DNA of 64,000 nt from Fredinandcohnia onubensis (GTDB lineage Bacteria > Bacillota > Bacilli > Bacillales > Bacillaceae_L), in assembly GCF_002734215.1 (NCBI RefSeq), contig NZ_NSEB01000004.1, positions 565,954-629,953 on the forward strand, read 5' to 3'. This document shows, piece after piece, positions 33,385-43,128 of the stretch (within the stretch, counting starts at the first letter, position 1; each line of letters begins with the position of its first letter). The notes under the pieces were generated by a model. It had not been told where the DNA came from. It did no database searches and saw only the letters and a list, made by a program, of their open reading frames with translations. A program made the position numbers and the translations under genes.

Positions 33385-34560
33385 ATGAAGCAGCTTTATA
33401 TGATTTTGGTTCTAATAGTTGTGATTGCTTTTGTTGCGCCTTTTCAAGCTTTTGCTCAAAATTCTCAGCCAATTGATGTACCAACGATAAAGAGTGACGC
33501 AGTTATTTTACTAGATGCAAATACAGGTTCAGTACTATATGAAAAAAATAGTGATACAAAATTATATCCTGCAAGTTTAACGAAAATGGCAACTGCCATT
33601 TACGCCATTGAAACAGGAAATTTAGATGATACTGTCACAGTTAGTGCCAATGCCTATGAAACGGGCGGAACTCGTGTTTACCTTGAAGAAGGGGAAAAGG
33701 TTACGTTAAAACATCTTATTCAAGGCTTGCTGATTAATTCCGGTAACGATGCCGGGGTTGCGATTGCGGAGCATCTTGATGGGAATGTGGAGAACTTTGC
33801 CAAGTCCTTAAATTCGTTTCTACAAAAGGAAGTGGGTGTCAAGCAGACCCATTTTTCTAACCCACATGGTCTGTTTGATGAAAATCACTACACCACTGCA
33901 TATGACCTGGCTTTAATAACGAAATATGCATTAAAAAATCCAGTTTTCCGTGAGATTTTTGGAACAAAGGAATTAGCCTGGAATGGTGAAAGTTGGGACA
34001 CAACCCTTTATAGCCACCATTTATTGCTCAGAGGTGAAATTCCATATGAAGGGATCACAGGTGGAAAAACAGGCTTTGTCCAGGAATCACGATTCACCCT
34101 TTCAACGTCTGCAGAAAAAGGTGAAATGTCTTTAATTGCGATCGTATTAAAAGCCGATCGAAATGAAATTGCTTATGAAGATACAGTTGAGCTTTTAGAT
34201 TACGGCTTTGAAAATTTTGAGGTAAAAGAGGTAGCAACGGATACATCCTTTATCGGTGACAAAAAAGAAAGTTATCATTTAAGCAAACCACTCAAATATA
34301 CACAAATGAAAAATGAAGAAGTACAAATTGCGATGAACGACCAAGGTGTATTGCAGGTACTTGGTGATGATGGCCGACTACTTGCAACGAAACAGATGAA
34401 AATGGACATTCCAAAGGAAGCGTTGAACACCCGTGCTGAAATCAATCCAGCCAATATCCATCCTAAGGTTCCAGTACCAGCCATCCTAATGGTCCTGTTT
34501 TTTGGCGTAAGCCTCGTCTATCTTCGAAAAACAATAAAAAACATAAAAAAGAGCACTTAA
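33385..34560 (+). CDS. D-alanyl-D-alanine carboxypeptidase (PBP5/DacF-like)
   Basis: This 391-residue secreted penicillin-binding protein has a signal peptide (cleavage near AFAQ24), then S64-L-T-K67, S119-G-N121 and K228-T-G230, the three motifs of the class C low-molecular-weight PBPs. It trims the terminal D-Ala of peptidoglycan pentapeptides. Unlike DacA it ends in a hydrophobic TM helix (ILMVLFFGVSLVYL) and a basic tail. The 3' end overlaps the convergent gtrA gene by 4 bp. DacF is one possible counterpart; others are not excluded. Confidence 0.9.
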   Translation: MKQLYMILVLIVVIAFVAPFQAFAQNSQPIDVPTIKSDAVILLDANTGSVLYEKNSDTKLYPASLTKMATAIYAIETGNLDDTVTVSANAYETGGTRVYLEEGEKVTLKHLIQGLLINSGNDAGVAIAEHLDGNVENFAKSLNSFLQKEVGVKQTHFSNPHGLFDENHYTTAYDLALITKYALKNPVFREIFGTKELAWNGESWDTTLYSHHLLLRGEIPYEGITGGKTGFVQESRFTLSTSAEKGEMSLIAIVLKADRNEIAYEDTVELLDYGFENFEVKEVATDTSFIGDKKESYHLSKPLKYTQMKNEEVQIAMNDQGVLQVLGDDGRLLATKQMKMDIPKEALNTRAEINPANIHPKVPVPAILMVLFFGVSLVYLRKTIKNIKKST

Positions 34561-34578
34561 TCAAGAGTGCTTTTTTTT
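34545..34578 (+). terminator. Terminator of the carboxypeptidase gene
   Basis: AGCACT and AGTGCT pair around TAATCAA, followed by eight T residues. It is inside the 3' end of the convergent gtrA gene. Confidence 0.75.
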
Positions 34579-35003
34579 CGTGGGACGAGGGACCTGTCCC
34601 TCTGTCCCGCAAATACGATATATTTTTGGCCAAAGTAGTTTGATATTGTGTAAAGTCCTGTTCCAAGCAAAACAGCTATTTCGTTTGTGTATGGCAGTAA
34701 AATGAAACCTGCTACGAGTTTACTTACTGAATATGAAAGAAAGTAGCAGCTAAGAATGACTAAAATAAATAAAGGGATGCTTCTTCCAAATGTGGCCTTA
34801 CTGTTAAACGTAAAGCGTCGGTTTAAGAGATAACTGATGACCGCGCCAACTGAATTTCCTAGAAACGTTGAAAGCCAGTAAGAGAGACCAACCACATGTA
34901 AGAGCAAGAAAATACTCGATAGTCCAACAAATGTATTCATGAGTCCAACAAGCAGAAAGCGGATGAATGTGTTAGTTGGTTTCAGATAATGGGTTGTAAT
35001 CAA
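34557..35003 (-). CDS. GtrA-family membrane protein (flippase-like)
   Basis: This 148-residue protein has four TM helices with GtrA motifs FLLVGLMNTFVGLSSI and VGAVISYLLNRRFTF. GtrA-type proteins (GtcA, YngA) flip undecaprenyl-phosphate-linked sugars across the membrane. Its start lies inside the glycosyltransferase gene (32-bp overlap). The last ~16 residues (GQRDRSLVPRKKSTLD) are encoded by the REP-like palindrome and neighbouring terminator, so the tail may be an insertion-derived extension. Confidence 0.85.
   Translation of the reverse strand: MITTHYLKPTNTFIRFLLVGLMNTFVGLSSIFLLLHVVGLSYWLSTFLGNSVGAVISYLLNRRFTFNSKATFGRSIPLFILVILSCYFLSYSVSKLVAGFILLPYTNEIAVLLGTGLYTISNYFGQKYIVFAGQRDRSLVPRKKSTLD
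34579..34610 (+). repeat. REP-like palindrome copy 2
   Basis: CGTGGGACGAGGGAC pairs with GTCCCTC-TGTCCCGC. Shared outer sequence with the copy at 33288-33320; here it lies inside the gtrA coding sequence. Confidence 0.6.
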
Positions 35004-36003
35004 TCAAGTATCCACCCTCTTCTGGAGCTTCAGGTTCTTCTTCACGTAATGCAAGATTGAATGTGTCGATATCGATAACGAACTTTGGGCGTCGCTTTGT
35101 TTCCTTATAAATTTTTCCGATATATTCTCCGATAAATCCTAAAGCAATCAACTGCAATCCACCAATTAACCAAATCGAGGTAATCAGGGAAGTCCAGCCT
35201 GTCTGGGTTTGTCCACTAAATTTTAAATAAAAAAAGTATCCTCCAAAAAATAAGCTAACAAAGAATGAAAGCAGGCCCATTAATGAAATCAAGCGAATCG
35301 GCGTAACACTAAAAGACGTAATCCCATCAAGAGCAAACGACAGCATTTTGCGTAAGGGGTACTTTGTTTCACCAGCCATTCGTTCTTTACGATCATAAAA
35401 GACTGATGTAGATTGAAAACCAATTAGTGGAACCACTCCTCGTAAAAAGAGATTACTTTCATCAAAATGTTCAAGTGCTTCCACGGCTCGCCTGCTCATT
35501 AAGCGGAAATCGGCATGATTATAAACGAGGTTAACACCCATGAAATTCATTAACTTGTAAAATCCTTGTGCGGAATGCTTCTTAAAGAAAGTATCAGTCT
35601 TTCGTTCTTTTCGTACACCATATACGACTTCATAGCCTTCCGAGAAGCGAAGTATAAATTCACGTATGACTTCAATATCATCCTGCAAATCGGCATCTAT
35701 GGAGACGAGACAATCTGACTGACGTTTTGCGGAAAACAAACCTGCAAGTAGGGCATTTTGGTGGCCAACATTTCTGGCTAACTTTATTCCTTTTATTTTA
35801 CTATCTTCAAGTCCTTGTTTATAAATGATCGACCAGGTTTGATCCTTGCTTCCGTCATCAACAAATAAGAGTCTACTTTTTTCGGAAATTAACTTGTCCT
35901 CGATAAGATCGTCCAGAAGGGCTCTAAGTTGTTTCATTGATTCAGGAAGAACTTCCTCTTCGTTATAGCAAGGGACAACAATTGTAAGTAAAGGTATATT
36001 CAT
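34972..36003 (-). CDS. Family 2 glycosyltransferase (YkoT/CsbB-like)
   Basis: This 343-residue GT2 enzyme has the GT-A core VVPCYNEEEVLP, VDDGSKDQT, the DxD-type metal motif SIDADLQD, and two C-terminal TM helices. This arrangement (soluble domain plus C-terminal TM pair) is that of undecaprenyl-phosphate sugar transferases such as CsbB and YkoT. It would make the lipid-linked sugar for flipping by the GtrA protein. Start follows GGGGGGA. Gene order with a large polytopic protein resembles B. subtilis ykoS-ykoT. Confidence 0.9.
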   Translation of the reverse strand: MNIPLLTIVVPCYNEEEVLPESMKQLRALLDDLIEDKLISEKSRLLFVDDGSKDQTWSIIYKQGLEDSKIKGIKLARNVGHQNALLAGLFSAKRQSDCLVSIDADLQDDIEVIREFILRFSEGYEVVYGVRKERKTDTFFKKHSAQGFYKLMNFMGVNLVYNHADFRLMSRRAVEALEHFDESNLFLRGVVPLIGFQSTSVFYDRKERMAGETKYPLRKMLSFALDGITSFSVTPIRLISLMGLLSFFVSLFFGGYFFYLKFSGQTQTGWTSLITSIWLIGGLQLIALGFIGEYIGKIYKETKRRPKFVIDIDTFNLALREEEPEAPEEGGYLIDYNPLSETN

Positions 36004-36024
36004 GATGAATCCCCCCTAACCATT

Positions 36025-37719
36025 TTATTGTGAAATGGAAACTCGATATAAATAAATCCTCCATGCAGATTCTGCAGAATCGAAGGTCTCCTCGAGAACT
36101 AAATGATTATCGGCTGCATTTTGAATAGGCAGAGATGAAATGATAAACCGCCCACCCATGTTATAAAATGCTTGCATGTTCAGTTCCATTTTACTAATTT
36201 CTTTTTTCGACGTTTTTTTAAACATATAGTGCTTGCCGAGTTCATCTAAAAAGATGTAGCATCGGCCACCCCATTCATCAAAATATTGTCGCAGTTTCTT
36301 GTCCTTTTCCAATTCCTTGGCGATAATTTCTCGAAACTGATGCTTATAAGAAAGAGGATAAAAATTATTGTATGTATCGAGTGTATAAAACCCGTTAAAC
36401 TGAGCGATAGCGGGATGAAGACCGATGCTAGCTACACGATAATCCTCCTGTGGCAAGCCTATGTACTCCTTGATATCCTCGAATTGTTTTTCTGCAAAAA
36501 ATTGCTGAAAAGAGGGCTTGTTTTTATAAACAAGTTCTTCATTAAAAGAAGCCACAATAACTAGTTGTGCTGCAAGGAATAACAAACTTGCACGCTTCCA
36601 TCCACCTCGGTATTCCCATAAAATTTTTAACGAAATAGCAAACAAAACATAAATAACCATGGGCCTCAGAAAATGGTATCTTGCAAAATTAAAGGTATTT
36701 AAAAAATGAAATCGTTCAGTTAAGGGAACCCACCCTTTAAAAAACCAAAAGGCATACCAAATGGACAAAACAGCGTTTAGGACATGTAAGAAAAGAAAAA
36801 CTTTCTCTTGTTTCCACTTTTTCTTCATGAGAACAACATTCAAGGCCAGTATGCTAACTGGCAAAATGACCAAGCCATGAACACTCATTACATGGGTGTG
36901 ACCAAGTACATAATTTTTCAAGGAAAGACGGAGAGCACGTAAAAATGATAATCGTGCATGAAAATATTCATCCCGACTATTTGGTTCATCCATAAATAAA
37001 AAGGAGTAAACAAGTCGATATTCAACTACCATAAAAATTAATGTGAAATAAATGAGTGCCCATAAAAAGCGTAGGTTCAGACTCTTGCCACGGAAACAAT
37101 CGATCAGCCAAAAAATCCCCATCGCACTAATAAAAAAGAAAAATCCAAGAACAATGCTTGCATAGAAGGGAAGTAAGGTTAGTGTCAACCAGTTTACCCA
37201 TGACTTCTCCCCAGCTCGGATATTAAGCAGTGCCCATAAAGCAAGCGGCATCCCGAGTGTACTCAACATTCCAGAAGGCCAAAAAGGTGTCAGGGCAAAG
37301 GCTAATGAAACCCCAACTCGAATCCAAGCCCATTCATTACGGGTGAGGATATGCTTTTTTAGTAATAAATACATGCCTAAAAACGCAAAGATTCTCGTGA
37401 TAAATTGGCTTAGTCCATAGGCAATCATTGGTGGAAAAACGGCATGTAGCCATACAATCCCACTAAGTTCGGTTCCAAATGCACCTCTTTGAAGATGACC
37501 GTTAAGTATTTGAGGGATTGAGGCATCAACTGGTCCGAGCATTTGATTGCTCTTTGCAAGAACCTTATACCAGGCAAGATTCGAATCTAAGTTGTCGTGA
37601 ACTCGTAGATGAGCATTCTCACCAAGGATAAAATAAGGAGATACAAAAATGACGATGAGTAGGAGGGCTGCTATGATGAGACGAAACTCACCTCGTTGTT
37701 GAGTCCTAGTTTGCGACAA
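36025..37719 (-). CDS. Large polytopic membrane protein (YkoS-like, GT-C type)
   Basis: TTG 37719 (LSQTRTQQ) lies 5-9 bp after GGAGGGAGG and is the likely start; the open frame runs further to 37866 through the hairpin region. The 564-residue protein has about ten to eleven TM helices and an extracytoplasmic loop after the first TM bearing VHDNLDSNLAWYK, an acidic DN motif typical of GT-C glycosyltransferases, plus a large C-terminal domain. Together with the GT2 and GtrA proteins it would transfer lipid-linked sugar to a cell-wall polymer, as proposed for CsbB-GtcA-YfhO; the acceptor is unknown. Confidence 0.78.
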   Translation of the reverse strand: MSQTRTQQRGEFRLIIAALLLIVIFVSPYFILGENAHLRVHDNLDSNLAWYKVLAKSNQMLGPVDASIPQILNGHLQRGAFGTELSGIVWLHAVFPPMIAYGLSQFITRIFAFLGMYLLLKKHILTRNEWAWIRVGVSLAFALTPFWPSGMLSTLGMPLALWALLNIRAGEKSWVNWLTLTLLPFYASIVLGFFFFISAMGIFWLIDCFRGKSLNLRFLWALIYFTLIFMVVEYRLVYSFLFMDEPNSRDEYFHARLSFLRALRLSLKNYVLGHTHVMSVHGLVILPVSILALNVVLMKKKWKQEKVFLFLHVLNAVLSIWYAFWFFKGWVPLTERFHFLNTFNFARYHFLRPMVIYVLFAISLKILWEYRGGWKRASLLFLAAQLVIVASFNEELVYKNKPSFQQFFAEKQFEDIKEYIGLPQEDYRVASIGLHPAIAQFNGFYTLDTYNNFYPLSYKHQFREIIAKELEKDKKLRQYFDEWGGRCYIFLDELGKHYMFKKTSKKEISKMELNMQAFYNMGGRFIISSLPIQNAADNHLVLEETFDSAESAWRIYLYRVSISQ

Positions 37720-37800
37720 TGTCCTCCCTCCATTAATAAAATTTCCATTATTGGATTTCCATTTTTTATCGTATCCATAATCGTATGTAATATGAATGTG

Positions 37801-37830
37801 AAAAGAAAAAAGTGGGGAAACCCCACTTTT
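37801..37830 (-). terminator. Terminator of the subtilase gene
   Basis: AAAAGTGGGG and CCCCACTTTT pair perfectly around AAA, with TTTTTTCTTTT following on the minus strand. Confidence 0.85.
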
Positions 37831-37869
37831 ATGAATGGTTTTACACGAGTACCGACCGCTGTTCAACGA

Positions 37870-39240
37870 TTAGTCGGTACCTCCTTTTGCTTTTTCAAGG
37901 GCTTGGACAATATCGATTAATCCGTCGCCAAAATAAATATCTTTCCCCGCTTTTCCGAGGTCTAAGCTTGTTCCCTTGATAATCTCCATGATTTCTTTAT
38001 TAGATAGGTTTGGATTAATTGAGCGCATTAAGGCAGCAAGCGCTGCAACATGTGGTGCTGCCATAGAAGTTCCAGACAATGCAGCATACTGCTCATCGAT
38101 ATAGGTGCTCGGAATTGTCACACCTGGTGCTGATACATCGATATAATCTCCATAATTGGAGAATTCTGCTTTATCGCCGTTTAAATCAACGGCTGCGACA
38201 CTTAATACTTGTGGGTACGCAGATGGGAAGCTTGGTTGGCTTGAATTATCGTTACCAGAAGCAGCCACCATCACAACGTCATGTCTATATGCATAATCAA
38301 CTGCTTGTTTCAGTAACTTTGATCCTTGGTAATTCCCAAGACTAAGATTAATCACATCAGCTCCATGATCAGTTGCCCAAATGATTCCACGAGCAATGTC
38401 AAAGGTTGATCCATATCCATCTGAGCCCATTACTTTAATTGGCATAATTGGGTTAAACCATGTGACTCCTGCAGTTCCTTCATGATTATTTGTTTGTGAG
38501 GCAATGATTCCGGCAACATGTGTACCATGCCCATTGTCATCATCTGGAACATTATTGTCCTTTAGGATGTTATAGCCGTCCGTAATTCGGTTCACTAGGT
38601 CAGGATGATCCAAATCTACTCCCGTATCAATGATGGCTATTTTAACTTTATCTGAGCCCTGTGTTATACCCCAGCCATTTTCGGAATCAATCATACGTAA
38701 ATTCCATTGGAAATCATTATAAAGGAGGTCATTCGGTGATTGCTGATTTTGCATTAAAATATAGTTAGGCTCAGCAAACTCGACGTCCTTCCTTTTATCG
38801 AAATAAGAAATCATCGCAGGTGTCTTCATGTTATCTGATTCAAAAATGTAAGAGGAATCTAGTTTACGTAGTAGCTTTCCCTTAATGTCCTTTTCAATTT
38901 GTTTAATTTCTTCAGGCTTTAAGTGATGTTTAAAATCAACAATAACTTGGTGATGATGGTAATGACTTTTATCTTTGCCATTATGATCAATAACGTCTAT
39001 TTCTTCGTGGTTATCTAATTGCCTTTGCACATTGTTGTATAGTTGAATCGAGTCTACATTCATCACTTGAGGGGAAGTATCAATCGTTTCATTTTTCATT
39101 AGGAGGGGAGTGCTACGAGTTGAAGATGTTTTTGAATTAGCTTGTTCCCCATTATTATCAAATAATCTAAAAGAAACGAAAATCGATAACCCCACCGCAA
39201 TTATTAATGCTACTATAGCAAGTCTCTTTTTATTCCACAT
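37870..39240 (-). CDS. Membrane-anchored subtilisin-like serine protease
   Basis: ATG 39240 (MWNKKRL) follows GAGGTGA and is preferred to the frame starting at 39258. The 456-residue protein has an N-terminal signal anchor (about 7-27), a long linker, an inhibitor-like propeptide (about 100-165), then the S8 catalytic domain with D205 (DTGVD), H238 (NGHGTH), oxyanion N330 and S392 (GTSMA). A His-rich patch (HYHHH) sits before the propeptide domain. It resembles thermitase-type proteases. Role unknown; it lies divergent to germination operon 2. Confidence 0.92.
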   Translation of the reverse strand: MWNKKRLAIVALIIAVGLSIFVSFRLFDNNGEQANSKTSSTRSTPLLMKNETIDTSPQVMNVDSIQLYNNVQRQLDNHEEIDVIDHNGKDKSHYHHHQVIVDFKHHLKPEEIKQIEKDIKGKLLRKLDSSYIFESDNMKTPAMISYFDKRKDVEFAEPNYILMQNQQSPNDLLYNDFQWNLRMIDSENGWGITQGSDKVKIAIIDTGVDLDHPDLVNRITDGYNILKDNNVPDDDNGHGTHVAGIIASQTNNHEGTAGVTWFNPIMPIKVMGSDGYGSTFDIARGIIWATDHGADVINLSLGNYQGSKLLKQAVDYAYRHDVVMVAASGNDNSSQPSFPSAYPQVLSVAAVDLNGDKAEFSNYGDYIDVSAPGVTIPSTYIDEQYAALSGTSMAAPHVAALAALMRSINPNLSNKEIMEIIKGTSLDLGKAGKDIYFGDGLIDIVQALEKAKGGTD

Positions 39241-39432
39241 TAAAATCACCTCAACCACACTTTTCTTTTAGTATCTTGCTTACACCTTTCTTTCATGCCT
39301 TACTTTCATTCCAATAAATTGAAAGTAAGAAGAAATAGTATGCATAATTTCCATACATTTCATGGAATAACTAACAGGAGGGAAAGAAGTAGAAATATAA
39401 AGAAACATGTTAAAAGCAAAAGGGTGATCGCA

Positions 39433-40917
39433 ATGGCAAATTGGTTCAAAAAGGAAGATAAGAAACCTAGGTTAACGGAAGAAATATATCAAACCTTTCG
39501 AAAATCAGAAGATTTCATTTGCCAATTCAATGGACAAGCAATTCGCCCGTATTGGATTTGTTATCAACGCAATATTATTGATACAAAAACCCTTAACGAA
39601 CACATACTACCTTATTTACTTTATGCGAAGGTCTATTCAATTCGAGACCTTAAAGCAATTATTCCAAATAAGGAGATTGTGATTTCAAAAAATCCTAGGG
39701 AAATTGAAGATAAGCTTTTACAAGGTAGTATTATGATTCAATTTCACAAACATGACGGTTATTGTGCGCTTATAGATGCTGTGAAATTTGAAAAAAGATC
39801 AGTTAACTCACCTGAAGTGGAGTTTAGTGTAACTGGTCCAAAAGAGGCATTTGTCGAATCACTTGATACCAATCTAAACCTAATCCGAAAGCGGCTCCCT
39901 GTGCCTGAATTACGGGTAAAGGAACTGACCATAGGAAAATTATCAAAAACGAAGGTAGCAGTAGTTTATATTGAAGATATTGTTGAGAAGGAAAATGTAC
40001 AAACTGTATTACAACGGATTAGCGATATTGACTTTGATCAAATAAGTGATAGTTCTTATATTTCACAAATGATTGTTGATAATACGAACTCACCCTTCCC
40101 ACAAATGCTTGAAACGGAACGGCCTGACAGGGTTGCGTCTGTATTAGTTGAGGGGAAGGTAGTGGTGCTTTCAGAAGGATCACCACAAGCTATTATTACT
40201 CCAACTACACTTGTTGAGTTTTTCTCATCATTTGAAGACTACTTCTTAAACTGGTATATTGCTTCCTTTGTTAGGTTGCTTCGCCTTTTTTCGGTCATCT
40301 TTTCTATATTAATAACGCCGATATATGTTGCTGTTCTAACATATCATCATGAATTAATTCCGAGGGATCTACTGGCAACTTTAGTTATCTCAAGGCGTGA
40401 GGTTCCGTTGCCACCGATACTAGAGGCATTGTTTTTAGAAATCGTCATTGAACTCCTTCGTGAGGCAGGAGCAAGGCTGCCTGCAAAAGTTGGTCAAACA
40501 ATCGGTATCGTGGGCGGTATCGTTATTGGAACAGCATCTGTTGAAGCGGGTCTTACGAGTAATGTATTGTTGATTATGGTCGCACTGGCTGCATTAGCGT
40601 CTTTTACAACACCCGTTTATACGATGGGTAATACCATCCGTATCATTCGTTTTCCATTTCTTATCTTTTCTCAGCTATGGGGATTAATCGGAATTGTTGT
40701 ATGTTTTTGTTTTCTATTAGCACATTTAATTCGATTAACATCTTTAGGTCGGCCATTCTTAGAACCAATTTACCCACTACGTGTAGGAGATTTAAAGGAT
40801 GCATTTATTCGGCTACCATATTCTCAGCTTGCAAAACGTCCAGGTTATTTACGTCCTGAAGATAAAAATCGTTTTAATCAAAATAAAGCAGAAGCGAAAA
40901 AAGATATTGATGAATAG
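39433..40917 (+). CDS. Spore germination receptor subunit A (GerA family), operon 2
   Basis: ATG 39433 (MANWFKKED) has AAAAGGGTG upstream; the frame is open further to 39295 without ribosome sites. The 494-residue protein shows GerA motifs: ERPDRVASVLVEGKVVVL, NWYIASFVRLLRL, PLPPILEALFLEIVIELLREAGARLP, and about five TM helices. It is shorter than the operon 1 subunit because the N-terminal and C-terminal tails are reduced. It forms one operon with the next two genes. Confidence 0.92.
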   Translation: MANWFKKEDKKPRLTEEIYQTFRKSEDFICQFNGQAIRPYWICYQRNIIDTKTLNEHILPYLLYAKVYSIRDLKAIIPNKEIVISKNPREIEDKLLQGSIMIQFHKHDGYCALIDAVKFEKRSVNSPEVEFSVTGPKEAFVESLDTNLNLIRKRLPVPELRVKELTIGKLSKTKVAVVYIEDIVEKENVQTVLQRISDIDFDQISDSSYISQMIVDNTNSPFPQMLETERPDRVASVLVEGKVVVLSEGSPQAIITPTTLVEFFSSFEDYFLNWYIASFVRLLRLFSVIFSILITPIYVAVLTYHHELIPRDLLATLVISRREVPLPPILEALFLEIVIELLREAGARLPAKVGQTIGIVGGIVIGTASVEAGLTSNVLLIMVALAALASFTTPVYTMGNTIRIIRFPFLIFSQLWGLIGIVVCFCFLLAHLIRLTSLGRPFLEPIYPLRVGDLKDAFIRLPYSQLAKRPGYLRPEDKNRFNQNKAEAKKDIDE

Positions 40918-40960
40918 CTTCACTGTATTCATGCGTAATTGATTCCAAGGAGTTGCAACG

Positions 40961-42049
40961 ATGGAAAGGATCAAAGAATCATTTTTAGTTTCTCCTATTT
41001 TTGTATTTTTCTTAATTCATTCCATGCAAGTAGGGGTAGGAATGCTTGGTTTTCAACGAATCATAGCAAAATCATCAGGATATGACAGTTGGATAGCCGT
41101 CATACTAGCTGGAGTAGCTGTGCACATCATTGTATGGATCATCTATAAAATCTTAGATCCTTCTGGGGGGGACATTGTTGATGTACATAAAGAGGTTTTT
41201 GGAAAGTGGATAGGAGGTTTTCTTAGCCTATTATTTGTTCTCTACCTTATGGCATTAGCGGTAACCGTTTTACGTTCTTATATCGAGGTAATTCAGGTAT
41301 GGATGTTCCCAGAATTCAATAGTTGGGTTTTTGGTTTTTTTACAATTGTACTAGCGTACTATATTATTTTAGGTGGTTTTAGAACGGTAACGGGCATTAG
41401 TTTTTTTAGTATTGTCCTCCCATTATATATACTTCTTTTAGTATTCTTTCCTTTGGATTACGGCCATGTACGAAATTTGTTACCAATTATGAACCATTCG
41501 GTAACAGAAATTGCAAAATCGACAAAGGATATGACCCTAAGTATCTTGGGCTTTGAAACGCTTTTGCTTTTTTATCCTTTTATTAAAAATCCACCAAAGT
41601 CTCAAAAATGGGCTCACCTTGGAGTCTTAGCAACAACGATTTTATACCTAATTGCTAATGTTACCGCAATCATGTATTTTAGCGCTGACCAACTAGATAA
41701 AATCATTTGGGCAACCCTAACCATGTTTAAAAGTATCAACATGCCGTTTGTAGAACGATTTGAGTATGTTGGAATCGCATCATGGTTTCTTGTAATCCTT
41801 CCCAATATTTGTATTGCTCTTTGGGGAGCTGGGAGAGGAATTAAAAAAGTGTTTTCGATACAACAACGAAAATCGTTACTCTGGATTTTACCAGTTGTAT
41901 TAGTTGCAAGCAGTCTCATTAAATCACGTCAACATATAGACATGATTAGTGGATATATGTCAAATTTTGGACTTTATTATATCTTTGCTTATATTCCAAT
42001 CCTCTTCATCATTACTCTAGTCGTTCGTAAAATGAGGGAGAAAAAATGA
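40961..42049 (+). CDS. Spore germination receptor subunit B (GerB family), operon 2
   Basis: This 362-residue protein has about ten TM helices and the GerB start pattern (VSPIFVFFLIHSMQVGVGMLGFQ). AAGGAG lies upstream. Its stop overlaps the start of the C gene by 4 bp (ATGA). The B subunit is the expected ligand-binding part of the receptor. Confidence 0.9.
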   Translation: MERIKESFLVSPIFVFFLIHSMQVGVGMLGFQRIIAKSSGYDSWIAVILAGVAVHIIVWIIYKILDPSGGDIVDVHKEVFGKWIGGFLSLLFVLYLMALAVTVLRSYIEVIQVWMFPEFNSWVFGFFTIVLAYYIILGGFRTVTGISFFSIVLPLYILLLVFFPLDYGHVRNLLPIMNHSVTEIAKSTKDMTLSILGFETLLLFYPFIKNPPKSQKWAHLGVLATTILYLIANVTAIMYFSADQLDKIIWATLTMFKSINMPFVERFEYVGIASWFLVILPNICIALWGAGRGIKKVFSIQQRKSLLWILPVVLVASSLIKSRQHIDMISGYMSNFGLYYIFAYIPILFIITLVVRKMREKK

Positions 42050-43128
42050 AAAAAGTACTAATAGGAATTGCAATCTGTACCATTACATTAATAACAATCT
42101 TATATGGAAGAATATCTGAAGAAATAATAGATGAAATTAACATGGTGGCAGCAGTTGGCTTTGATAGAGCTGAGGGTCAAAAAATCAAAGGGACAGCTGT
42201 TATCCCCGTTTTTAAGGCAGACAAAAGCATCGAGAATGCTAGCTTCACTGGGGAATCCGTGTTAGCTAAGGAAATAATCAATGTTTTGCAAAAGAAATCA
42301 GCGGACCCATTAGTGACAGGTGCTGTCCGTGTTGTTTTGTATGAGGATGAACTTGCAAAAAACGGAATACTAAGGTATATTGACGCCCTTCAACGTGATG
42401 CAAGCATCGGATCGAAAATTAATCTAGCCATTATAGAAGGAAAGACAAATGAGGTATTAGAAAAGAGTTTAGGTAACAGGGGTACTGGGGAATACTTATC
42501 AATCATGTTACAACATAATATCGAGAAACGAGATTTGCCTAGGTCTGATCTTCATACTTTTATGTATAATCATTATATGGAGGGGATGGATCCCTTTCTC
42601 CCAACGATGAAACTGCTTTCTAATAAGATGGAGATTACAGGGCTTGGAATGTTTAAGCATGGTAAAATGGTGGCTAAAATCGATGAGCCTGATTTGTTCT
42701 TTTTTAAGGCAATGGTCGAAGATTATGGGGAAGGGTCCTATACAATTCGATTAAAAGGGACAGATGAGTACGCTTCTATCCGGCGTATCAAATCAAAGAG
42801 AAAAATAAAGGTCGAGGAAGTAGATGGGGAGCCAAAAGTAAACATCACGATTAAATTTGAAGGAGTATTAAGTGAATTTTCTGGGCAAACAACAAATCCC
42901 AAAACTATTCAAACGATCGATGAAGAACTCGAGAACACAATAAAAGATAAATCCGAAGCAATGTTAAAGGATTTTCAAGAGAAAAATATTGACCCAGTTG
43001 GGATTGGGTATATGGCTAGACACTCAACTCGTGGTTTAGATTTTAAGAAATGGGAACTTAATTATCCGAATATAAAAATAGAGGTTCATTCAGAGGTAAC
43101 GATCACTGAGACGGGTATTACGCAATGA
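42046..43128 (+). CDS. Spore germination receptor subunit C-like protein lacking a lipobox, operon 2
   Basis: This 360-residue protein has the Ger(x)C fold with opening motif EINMVAAVGFDRAEG and C-terminal HSTRGLDFKKW, but its N-terminal hydrophobic helix (LIGIAICTITLITILYG) is followed by RISEEIIDEI without the usual [LI]-x-G-C lipobox. The only Cys (C11) has no canonical lipobox around it. It is probably anchored by an uncleaved signal helix. Normal in length and otherwise typical. Overlaps gerB by 4 bp. Confidence 0.88.
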   Translation: MKKVLIGIAICTITLITILYGRISEEIIDEINMVAAVGFDRAEGQKIKGTAVIPVFKADKSIENASFTGESVLAKEIINVLQKKSADPLVTGAVRVVLYEDELAKNGILRYIDALQRDASIGSKINLAIIEGKTNEVLEKSLGNRGTGEYLSIMLQHNIEKRDLPRSDLHTFMYNHYMEGMDPFLPTMKLLSNKMEITGLGMFKHGKMVAKIDEPDLFFFKAMVEDYGEGSYTIRLKGTDEYASIRRIKSKRKIKVEEVDGEPKVNITIKFEGVLSEFSGQTTNPKTIQTIDEELENTIKDKSEAMLKDFQEKNIDPVGIGYMARHSTRGLDFKKWELNYPNIKIEVHSEVTITETGITQ

